This document shows, piece by piece, positions 17,501 through 23,128 of a DNA stretch of 31,324 bases. A model generated the notes under the pieces. The model made no database searches. It saw nothing but the letters and a program-made list of their open reading frames with translations, and was not told where the DNA came from. A program made the translations under genes and the position numbers. Location: positions 1-31,324 of the IMG/VR virus record IMGVR_UViG_3300020469_000162, one strand, 5' to 3'. The DNA is from a virus. Positions within the stretch are counted from its first letter, which is position 1. Each line of letters begins with the position of its first letter.

Positions 17501-19300
17501 ACAACATTTGTTGCTACTGGTGTAGGCACATTTACAACAATTGCAGGTGAAGCAAGAGAAAATGCATCAGCAATAGTTGCTATAGCAGGAGGCAGTGGTG
17601 TTGATGATGTTGCTTATTCATTAGACTCTGGTGCAACTTATGTAGCAGGCGGTAATTTACCAAGCACAGGAACTTGGAACGCAATTGGATACGGTGCTGG
17701 TAACTTTATGGCAATCAAAACTGGTACAAACGCAGTTGCACTTTCAATAACTAACGGCGTATCATGGACTTCTCCAGGAACACTACCTAGTGCAACAACT
17801 TGGGAAAGCATTGCATACGGTCAAGGATACTGGGTAGCAGTAGCAAGTGGCGGCACAGCAGCAGCATACTCCAGCGATCTTGGAGTAACATGGACAGCAG
17901 CAACTTTACCAAGCAGCTCAAACTGGAGCAGTGTAACTTATGGTAATAACAGATTCGTTGCAGTTTCATCAACAAACGGAACAGCAGCCGCAGTAAGTAT
18001 TGACGGTGGAGTAACATGGTTAGCAAGTACACTTCCGGCTACAGCACAATGGTCTAATATTGAATACGGACAAGGTATGTTTGTAGCAGTAAGCAACGGT
18101 GCAAATTATGCTACATCACCAGATGGTATTGTTTGGACTGCAAGAACACATGCAGAAAGCAATGGATTAGTAGCAACAGCATTTGGTAATCCACAGCAAG
18201 TAGGTAGTTTCTTAGGAGTTAGACAAGGAAGTGGTAACGGAGCAATGCAAATTAAAGCAGGTGCAACTACTACTGGTAGAGCATTTGTTGCAACTGAAAA
18301 AATATTTGCAATTAGACTTGTAGAGCCAGGCAGTGGATATAGCACAGCACCTACATTAACTATTACAGATCCTAATAATACATACGAAGCACCTACACAA
18401 GTTAGAATTGGTAAAGGTGCATTAGGTTGCCCATCCTTTACTAATAGAGGAACAGGATATACTTCAGCAAGTGCAGACTTGTTAAGTGGTAACGGTTTTG
18501 CAGACTTATTCCAAAGCGGACAGTTTGTTGCTGTAAGAAGACTTTCAAAAATTCCAGCAGTAGGATCAAACGTTGTGTTTGGACACTTGCCAGAAAGAAC
18601 ATTTAAACTGGTACAGGTTATTTCACTACTAGGTTCGTATGATGGAAGTTACACAGCATTTTTACAAGTTGCACCAGATGTAACAGTATTTGATACACCA
18701 CCAGATGGAGCAACAGTAACTACTAGAATTAGATATTCACAGGTACGTTTGACAGGACACGATTTCCTAGATATTGGTACTGGTGGATTTGCTACTACCA
18801 ACTATCCTAATACACCAACTCAGTTGCCAGATCAAGCAAATGAAACAAAAGATAACAACGGTGGTAGAGTATTCTTTACATCAACTGACCAAGACGGTAA
18901 CTTTAGAGTTGGCGACTTGTTTACAATTGAACAATCAACTGGTGTTGCAACATTGAATGCTGATGCATTTAATATTTCAGGACTACAAGAACTTACACTA
19001 GGTGAAGTTACACTAGGTGGTAACTCTGCAAGTGTACAAGAGTTTAGTACAGATCCATTCTTTAGTGCTAATAGTGATAATATTGTTCCAACGCAGAGAG
19101 CAATTAAATCGTACATCAGTTCACAAATTGGTGGCGGTGGTGCTTCTCTTAACGTTAACAGTGTAACGGCTGGATTTGTTACAATCCAAAACAACACTAT
19201 TACTACTACAACAGGCGGTGTAATTGAAATGAATGCTAAATTCAACTTTAAAGGTGGCGTTGTGGGCCTTCCTTTAGCATATAATTACTTTTTGAACTAA
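11561..19300 (+). CDS. Giant virion protein (2579 aa), paralogue of the 5853 gene
   Basis: Domains in order: seven CBM-like repeats (about residues 8-470), the sixth followed by an inserted module (327-407); a beta-helix-like part (IYYVAPHGTDGLSPVHG near 540, 'VKAGQYKEILPIIVP' near 765); four copies of a helical 'KC.RDv..iiDa..wDl..ggN' motif near 622, 932, 1173 and 1399; two more copies of the inserted module (1047-1124, 1317-1396); the SLDPGWGVDDFRTWI block (1477-1595) as in the neighbour; propeller-like 'W..iayG.g..vava' repeats (1917-2204) interrupted at about 1944-2001; and a C-terminal module with GHDFLDIGTG, GGRVFFTSTDQDGNFRVGD and VPTQRAIKSYI (2392-2517). About 700 residues longer than its paralogue, mainly by insertions. 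Likely a surface-binding fibre or whisker; no catalytic residues identified. Confidence 0.8.
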   Translation: MAEFKLGRIRFVWKDSWAPSSTYYVDDVIRYGGRTYICAVGHTSDSTDFNTDLTYSPTKWNQMSDGQSWKGDWAVSTFYKINDVVKYGGLLYLCNDSHTSNSSLGTGAAGAETTTGLEVDAAKWDLFAEGFDWKTDWTVLTRYKVNDLVKYGGTTYVCKTAHTSTATVADGLEAQQSYWDYFNQGIEYKGDWTTATRYKVNDVVKRGAGLWIVKAAQSHTSTTDFAADVTSGYWEQFVEGFEYENNWNIGTPYQSGDIVRYGGNQYVSKTQHTGTVPTASSQTDWDLLSENFTYQGDWSINTSYKIGDAVRLNGYTYRAVKDSPSTVLSVTATSAVDNTFTVASTSALVANMAVRFTSGTIGNVFEGATYYIKTVTNATQFTISIAPAGTEFVPTTATGTMVGRAAAIAPNTTYWYQVASGFAWQGTWTDDNGYFVGDVVRFGSNSYICILNHRSEGDDGSTVGAAGGGADNSRPDQDISGTYWNAFTIGSDVSVLTTEGDMVYYSGAGPTRLPIGEEGQVLVSTGTLPEWKSLGKTDQIYYVAPHGTDGLSPVHGSSLDRPFKTIRYACEQIEDGPRNPNAQNLLERNRIFLQRETSSWIQYQVANAGGSGIWNGFDFDEYKCERDVGFIIDRIIWDLGHGGNLKVRAAALSFVNGFSADGEFSASSEDKVYGGAGLAAEAQQSVAAYTYLETIMGNVLANTAPAVAYQDATDSTAVADQYFNTAIVTETGVTTTVGSLLKIVTDTVTAGDTSAIPERIVPNALVYVKAGQYKEILPIIVPAEVCILGDEVRTVNVDAADATESGTDITDSYYSIETLKHLKGFIDNVVQGTTVTPTTGNTTTQDQTWPVADDTETPALTAKLADVIMEQIDFKLGVKHTTNLTEPTGYNAGYLAGYGTAKENVTENKKFLQEEVIQYITNNYPTLKYSKTKCRQDVGYIVDALSYDLTYGGNYQTLNAAKAYWDGESSTSALNSNAVTQTIAAYNYLKTILGQIVRNQAITPLQTNTPRYLNSDAGATPATLVADNFDIILNTLAGDSTGADLPFVTVTTTASNVITTSAAHGLQVGDAFIPLESSNNLVANTKYWIISTPAATTFTVSLTLGGSVVTLTDATGLSVPAHVENYPALTNAVSSTTALITAAETLDAQQEALATLVTTYITNNFPTLTYDSAKCKRDTRLILEAVMFDFMLGAGASNADSTNFATHIAAIAYLRSTSSDVYTKGQKAATRASFKYLASVIAADTATYLNSDATAAARVALLMDKLDTIFFSATNEGDVCATDIRNRDYARLKLEENRAFIKAEVAAYIDQTFSDTATATDAGLNSVTISDTSWLVRNVAIQFTGTVIGGLATGTTYYVKEIINATSFTVSTTRDGANALGLSTASGGAMGVEIVYSETACARDVDKYIDAMKWDLQWSSNYKSRYCARYYANSVTGSMEEDFFYLRNGTGLRNMTLDGLRGDVLPPNEYGTSRVSAGAYASLDPGWGVDDFRTWIIARSPYVQNVATFGNAAIGQKIDGALHAGGNDSIVSNDFTQLISDGIGAWVANNGRAELVSVFTYYSHIGYLATEGGRIRGTNGNNSYGSFGSVAEGFDSTETPGTAIVDNRLQFEATVGSVMTDTANKILNFEFTNAGSEYTETEWGLFGAGSNATAEQDKEFRDDSVFEVRLLDNVDDSTAAPEAEGNYGGFGYITNSNTAQGGTTSQITIAATDSETSLAYIGMRVYLDGGTGVGQFGNIATYNSGTKVATVTKPSTGAAGWDHIVPGTTIAAPDASTTYTIEPQVAFTAPTHSTTARTTNGSTSWTGITYSEFYNTYATISQNSTTGSGSGATFNVTAKGTKYRVDLIAGGTGYATNEVLTFNGAAVGGTTGANNITLTITAVNASSGAILAFDKDGTARGGTFVAISSASGTTTNASLDATTFTAGTALPVSATWTGIAAGRLQRVISAGNFVVGRSYTITTPGDTPWLSIGSTSIVTGTTFVATGVGTFTTIAGEARENASAIVAIAGGSGVDDVAYSLDSGATYVAGGNLPSTGTWNAIGYGAGNFMAIKTGTNAVALSITNGVSWTSPGTLPSATTWESIAYGQGYWVAVASGGTAAAYSSDLGVTWTAATLPSSSNWSSVTYGNNRFVAVSSTNGTAAAVSIDGGVTWLASTLPATAQWSNIEYGQGMFVAVSNGANYATSPDGIVWTARTHAESNGLVATAFGNPQQVGSFLGVRQGSGNGAMQIKAGATTTGRAFVATEKIFAIRLVEPGSGYSTAPTLTITDPNNTYEAPTQVRIGKGALGCPSFTNRGTGYTSASADLLSGNGFADLFQSGQFVAVRRLSKIPAVGSNVVFGHLPERTFKLVQVISLLGSYDGSYTAFLQVAPDVTVFDTPPDGATVTTRIRYSQVRLTGHDFLDIGTGGFATTNYPNTPTQLPDQANETKDNNGGRVFFTSTDQDGNFRVGDLFTIEQSTGVATLNADAFNISGLQELTLGEVTLGGNSASVQEFSTDPFFSANSDNIVPTQRAIKSYISSQIGGGGASLNVNSVTAGFVTIQNNTITTTTGGVIEMNAKFNFKGGVVGLPLAYNYFLN

Positions 19301-19303
19301 ATA
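19297..19303 (+). promoter_or_regulatory. Weak late-promoter-like box (CTAAATA)
   Basis: CTAAATAAC overlaps the stop codon of the giant gene, 19 nt before the ATG at 19323. It carries the same first-base change as the box at 3972 and lacks the following TATT, so it may be chance. Confidence 0.25.
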
Positions 19304-19322
19304 ACAGTGGAGAACAAATAAA

Positions 19323-19652
19323 ATGGCAACAGGAAGATTAGGAGCAGTAGATTTAGGTGCGTTAGCGTACACTGATTTATACACAGTTCCGGCAGATACA
19401 TTTGCAGTGGCTTCTATTAGCCTTGCTAATAGAACTAGTAGTGCTATTCAAGTTAGAGTAGCAATTACAACAACAGCAGGTCCAGGTGCACCAGCAAATA
19501 GCGAGTTCGTCGAATACGGTACAAGCATTGCAGCAAATGGTGTGTTAGAAAGAACAGGACTTGTTTTAGACACAGGTAAAATTATTAGTATCTATGCTGC
19601 TACCGTTGGAATCAGCGCAGTAGCAATGGGTATTGAGACAGCAACTGTATAA
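19323..19652 (+). CDS. Small beta-rich virion-associated protein (paralogue group A)
   Basis: 109 residues. It begins MATGRLGAVDLGALAYTDLY, then VPADTFAVASISLANRTSS and VRVAITTT, a loop rich in Pro/Gly/Ala, and closes with GLVLDTGKIISIYAATVGIS. Small proteins with an N-terminus of this type are found near fibre genes in T4-like marine phages. The strand order is like that of the proteins at 1347 and 5147. GGAG at 19309-19312 is 10 nt from the ATG. It sits between the second giant protein and the S74-containing fibre. Function is unknown; a fibre-associated or trimer-capping role would fit the position. Confidence 0.65.
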   Translation: MATGRLGAVDLGALAYTDLYTVPADTFAVASISLANRTSSAIQVRVAITTTAGPGAPANSEFVEYGTSIAANGVLERTGLVLDTGKIISIYAATVGISAVAMGIETATV

Positions 19653-19681
19653 TGATAGGTCGTAACTAAGAGGAAAACTAA

Positions 19682-20554
19682 ATGGCAAGAAAGATAACAA
19701 CAGGTGAAGTTGGTGGTGCATTCGGTGGAATTAACATTACGAATACTACTATTAGCGCAGCACCAGGTCTAGACATTACTATTGATCCTCAAGGATCTGG
19801 TAGAGTTAACATACAAGCAAATACGCATTTAGGGTTACAATCTGATTTAAGATTTGGTGACTCAGATGATACAAACTATGTTGCTTTTAAAGCACCTACA
19901 ACTATTGCAAGTGATGTTACATGGACTTTACCAGCAGCAGATGCAACAGTATCAGGATATGCTCTAGTATCAAACGGTAGTGGAGTGTTATCATGGCAAG
20001 CAGCAGGTGCAACACACACTGATGAAACAGCAGCAAGTGCAACATATTACCCTGTTATCACAACACAAACTTCAGGGTTTTTAACAGTTACAGACGTATC
20101 AACAACAAAATTAGCATTCCAGCCAAGTACAGGAAAAATGACACTAGGTGGTAACACAGCATCAACAAGTAAAACTACTGGAACACTAGTAGTAACAGGC
20201 GGTGTTGGAGTTTCAGGAGCAATGTATGTAGGTGGAGATATATATTCATATGCATCTTCAGACAAAAGACTAAAAGAAAACCTTGAAAAAATTGATGGCA
20301 GTTTAGAAAAAATTGCAAAGATTTCAGGATACGAATATAACTGGAACAGCATTGCACAAGAAATGCACCCAGAAAGAACAGAACGTGATTACGGAGTTGT
20401 TGCCCAAGAGGTACAAGAAGTTCTTCCATCAGCAGTAGTAGAAAGAGAAGATGGATATCTTGCTGTAAATTATGAAAGAATTATTCCACTGCTAATAGAA
20501 TCTATAAAAAGTTTAAAAGAAGAATTAGATATGATTAAACGAGGAGACGCATAA
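19682..20554 (+). CDS. Fibre protein with C-terminal S74 intramolecular chaperone domain
   Basis: 290 residues. The N-terminal two thirds is a fibre: ITIDPQGSGRVNIQANTHLG, then 'WTLPAADATVSGYALVSNG', then KTTGTLVVTGGVGVSGAMYV, the well-known run-up to the chaperone. Residues 193-290 are a Peptidase_S74 (endosialidase chaperone) domain: SDKRLKENL with Ser193 and Lys198 in the expected Ser/Lys spacing, YGVVAQEVQEVLPSAV, YLAVNYERIIPLLIESIKSL and a terminal helix. In this family the domain drives trimerisation and then cuts itself off before the serine, here between Ser192 and Ser193. AAGAGGA at 19668-19674 precedes the ATG. It is followed with a 1-nt overlap by the Cys-rich adhesin candidate, suggesting the two are made together. 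Confidence 0.88.
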   Translation: MARKITTGEVGGAFGGINITNTTISAAPGLDITIDPQGSGRVNIQANTHLGLQSDLRFGDSDDTNYVAFKAPTTIASDVTWTLPAADATVSGYALVSNGSGVLSWQAAGATHTDETAASATYYPVITTQTSGFLTVTDVSTTKLAFQPSTGKMTLGGNTASTSKTTGTLVVTGGVGVSGAMYVGGDIYSYASSDKRLKENLEKIDGSLEKIAKISGYEYNWNSIAQEMHPERTERDYGVVAQEVQEVLPSAVVEREDGYLAVNYERIIPLLIESIKSLKEELDMIKRGDA

Positions 20555-21381
20555 TGCCAGTACAATTATCAGACAAAGGTATAGTATATTCCAATAATCA
20601 ACATCAATGTAAAATTGCCGAAGGTTACGAATTTTATGTATATGACGGCGATTGGTGGACACCTTGTAATGGTGGAAGATGTTGTCAATGGTCTGTACCA
20701 GCAGGAACTACATCAATTAAATTTGAAATACTATCAGGTGGAGGCCCAGGTGGCTCATCAGGCGGTGACTATGATAACGGAATTGGTGGACAGGGCGGAA
20801 ACTACGCTGTAAAAACACTACAAAAATCAGTACACAATTTTAGCGATGGCACAAACTACACAATTTGTGCTGCTGGATCTTCAGCATGTAGTTGTTGTTG
20901 TAGATGTAACGTAAACAACCGTCATGGTTGTAGAAGTTACGTTAACGGTACAGGATTAAGTAATTTTTGTGTAACAGGCGGTATGGGCGGTCCTACAGTT
21001 TGGGATAAATCATCAAACTGTTACAACTGTCACATTGGTAACGTTCAGTGTAACAGAGGTTTATATAACAGTAGTTGGCAAGCAAATGCTTGTAACCAAG
21101 CAAGTTATGGCGCTGATATGACATTTAGAGGAACAGCAGGTTCAATGAATAGACAGTACAACTGTTGTGCTGATTACTTTTCAGTGCAGGGTGGCCCTTC
21201 AGGACCATTTGCAGCACCACACGGAGTAGGTGGCAAACACTGGTGTACAGGTAACTTGGCTTGTTGTTCATCACACGCAGCATTTCCAGGCGGTGGCGGA
21301 GCAGGTCACGGTATTGGTTCAAGTAGTGCTTGTTGGGGTTCATTCGGTGCAGGCGGATTAGTAAGAGTAACATACAGTTAA
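20554..21381 (+). CDS. Gly/Cys-rich protein, candidate receptor-binding adhesin
   Basis: 275 residues with about 50 Gly and 22 Cys, very unusual for a phage structural protein. After an N-terminal part (VYDGDWWTPCNGGRCCQWSV) and a beta segment TTSIKFEILSGG, glycine runs appear (GGGPGGSSGGDYDNGIGGQGG near residues 66-86, GGMGGP, GGGGAGHGIG near the end). Cysteines are dense at residues 112-118 (C-S-C-C-C-R-C) and in CC pairs (NCCAD, ACCSS). The C-terminus FGAGGLVRVTYS is the usual closing strand of 'glycine-rich' phage tail proteins. Glycine-rich loops recall the gp38-type adhesins of T-even phages, which contact the receptor, but I see this as analogy, not homology. It overlaps the S74 fibre by one base and precedes an assembly chaperone-like gene. 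The Cys residues may bind metal or form disulphides once outside the cell. Confidence 0.7.
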   Translation: MPVQLSDKGIVYSNNQHQCKIAEGYEFYVYDGDWWTPCNGGRCCQWSVPAGTTSIKFEILSGGGPGGSSGGDYDNGIGGQGGNYAVKTLQKSVHNFSDGTNYTICAAGSSACSCCCRCNVNNRHGCRSYVNGTGLSNFCVTGGMGGPTVWDKSSNCYNCHIGNVQCNRGLYNSSWQANACNQASYGADMTFRGTAGSMNRQYNCCADYFSVQGGPSGPFAAPHGVGGKHWCTGNLACCSSHAAFPGGGGAGHGIGSSSACWGSFGAGGLVRVTYS

Positions 21382-21390
21382 GGATTAAAC

Positions 21391-22116
21391 ATGGCAAATA
21401 TACAAAAAACACTAACTTACAGTTTACCAGATACTATGTATTCATCAACAACTGATCTGGGTAAAACTAGTACTATGAATTATGACGGTCCGGCAGAGAT
21501 CGTACTATGGATTGATAAAGAAACAGGATACTTAGAACAGTGTCATACACACGAAGAAGAGCCTGATTGTCCACTTCCATTAAACCTAAGAAGAGAAATA
21601 TTAAAGGCAGATACTGATGTTAACACAATTAAAATTGTTTTATTGTGGGGTGGTGTTGTAGAACCTAAAGTATACGAAGTATCAGTTGGTCCTAGTGATC
21701 AACCAAACGCTATTATTCCTGATCCTACACATATTTGTGAAGTTTATAACGAATATGCATTATACGATGATTATAAAAAGCCTTTAGAATTCAAAAAGAT
21801 GGAGAGATCAGCCTATGTTGATGGTTGGGATTTCCTAAGGGGTGAAAGAAATCTTAGATTGTCTAACAGTGATGGCAAACTAGCAGAAGATATGCCAGAA
21901 TCATTAAAAACTCAATGGCGAGAATATAGACAAAAACTAAGAGATATGCCAGTAACGTGGGATGGAGTTCCTGGAAATTTGGTAAGATTTCCAATGGCAC
22001 CTGACGATGCGCCTGATCCAAACTTTAATGATGAACATGTTAAAGTTACAATGATCTCTGAAAGAAACAGTGACGATGATGATGCTATTAGTATGCTTCC
22101 AAACGGTGTAAATTAA
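21391..22116 (+). CDS. Tail-fibre assembly chaperone-like protein
   Basis: 241 residues. The C-terminal half has WREYRQKLRDMPVTWDGVPG (about residues 178-197), the hallmark of phage tail assembly chaperone proteins (the 'W..YRqaLRDiP' family found next to fibre genes). The N-terminal half has a beta part (EIVLWIDKETGYLEQCHTH) and TIKIVLLWGGVVEPKVYEV, possibly a binding module for its client. The C-terminal tail is acidic (NSDDDDAISML). AAGGA at 21380-21384 precedes the ATG by 6 nt. The immediate upstream neighbour, the Gly/Cys-rich protein, is the natural client. Whether it stays in the virion is not visible. Confidence 0.72.
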   Translation: MANIQKTLTYSLPDTMYSSTTDLGKTSTMNYDGPAEIVLWIDKETGYLEQCHTHEEEPDCPLPLNLRREILKADTDVNTIKIVLLWGGVVEPKVYEVSVGPSDQPNAIIPDPTHICEVYNEYALYDDYKKPLEFKKMERSAYVDGWDFLRGERNLRLSNSDGKLAEDMPESLKTQWREYRQKLRDMPVTWDGVPGNLVRFPMAPDDAPDPNFNDEHVKVTMISERNSDDDDAISMLPNGVN

Positions 22117-22152
22117 ACTATTCACATTACTACCTCAGTATAAATCTACAAA

Positions 22153-22159
22153 ATAAATA
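22153..22159 (+). promoter_or_regulatory. T4-type late promoter box ATAAATA
   Basis: ATAAATATTATAAC is in the 79-base gap before the GT9-like gene. It shares the downstream ATTAT-like sequence with the box at 30990. Initiation is expected near 22165, giving a leader of about 31 nt with AAAGG at 22180-22184. It should drive the whole cassette to 28636. Confidence 0.75.
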
Positions 22160-22194
22160 TTATAACTACAGCATTTAGCAAAGGTTATAATATT
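22156..22194 (+). repeat. Perfect 11-bp inverted repeat in the cassette leader
   Basis: AATATTATAAC (22156-22166) and GTTATAATATT (22184-22194) are exact reverse complements separated by 17 bases. The left arm overlaps the late promoter box and the right arm ends one base before the ATG at 22196. The arms are almost pure A/T, so chance cannot be excluded. Confidence 0.6.
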
Positions 22195-22195
22195 A

Positions 22196-23128
22196 ATGAA
22201 AAAAGCATTCTTTATTAACGGTGGTGCAGGTCGCGTTCTTTGTGCGATTCCAGCACTAGAATATCATTTAAAAAATATAGATCCAACAGCACCTATTATT
22301 GTAGAAGGTTGGATTGATTTATATCTTACTAGCAAAATACTAGTAAACAACACCTTTCCTGCTAATGATCCTAATCTTTTTGACAAATTGAAAGATAGAG
22401 AAATTATTACACCTGAACCTTACAAACTTAATGCGTATTTTACTCAACGAGCCAATCTAGTTCAATCCTTTGACATGTTGATTAACTATGATTATCCACC
22501 TGAAACAGTTCCAGAAACAAAAGAATATAACGAACTCTTTGTAGGAAAAAAAGATATTGCAACAGGAGAAGAGCTAGTAGCAGAAGCAAAAAGACATTTC
22601 AAAAAAGATAAAGTTATAATATTTCAACCATTTGGATCTACTGCTACAATACATGGCGGTGTAATTGTTGATGAAAGCGGCAGGTCGTTTGAAGTAGATG
22701 ATATTATAGACTTACTTGAAGAATTGAATAAAGATTATGCTGTCATACTAATGAGCAGTATGAAAATACCAACTGATAAAAATCTTAATGTAATGTTTCC
22801 AGAAGAAGTAAGTTTATTACAATGGACTGCAATTATCAATGCTGCGGATTATTTCTTAGGTTGTGATTCAGTAGGACAACATGTTGTTCACGCTCTTAAA
22901 AAACCTGGCACAGTAGTTATAGGTAGTACATTTCCTGAAAACATTTCCTATCCGGAGAGCACTACACTAAAAATTATAGACAACGGAATAGGTGAAAGAA
23001 AATATTCTCCTTTAAGAGTCGCAATAGATATTAGGATTGATAGACAGAATGAAAACTTAATGAAACTGAGCTCAGACACTAAGAAAAAAATTGTAAAACA
23101 AATTAAAGATACTTTAGGAAAACAATAA
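22196..23128 (+). CDS. Glycosyltransferase family 9 (heptosyltransferase)-like protein
   Basis: 310 residues. The N-terminus FFINGGAGRVLCAIPALEYH has the glycine-rich acceptor-side loop and 'iPAl' of GT9 enzymes (heptosyltransferases WaaC/WaaF). FQPFGSTATIHGG near residues 140-155 sits where GT9 has its inter-domain sugar-nucleotide loop. LGCDSVGQHVVHALKKPG (about 221-238) followed by VVIGSTFPENISYP matches the GT9 'tDSg..HlA.alg.P.v.lfG.t.P' site, with Asp224 and His229 conserved. GT9 enzymes usually transfer L-glycero-D-manno-heptose from ADP-heptose, and ADP-heptose genes follow in this cassette. Donor and acceptor here are inferred. It is the first gene after the late promoter and overlaps the next ATG by one base. 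Confidence 0.75.
   Translation: MKKAFFINGGAGRVLCAIPALEYHLKNIDPTAPIIVEGWIDLYLTSKILVNNTFPANDPNLFDKLKDREIITPEPYKLNAYFTQRANLVQSFDMLINYDYPPETVPETKEYNELFVGKKDIATGEELVAEAKRHFKKDKVIIFQPFGSTATIHGGVIVDESGRSFEVDDIIDLLEELNKDYAVILMSSMKIPTDKNLNVMFPEEVSLLQWTAIINAADYFLGCDSVGQHVVHALKKPGTVVIGSTFPENISYPESTTLKIIDNGIGERKYSPLRVAIDIRIDRQNENLMKLSSDTKKKIVKQIKDTLGKQ

Noticed and set aside
18774-19245. Overlapping short frames on both strands in the C-terminal part of the giant gene
   Set aside because: The plus-strand main frame encodes a module conserved with the 5853 gene, so these are shadows.
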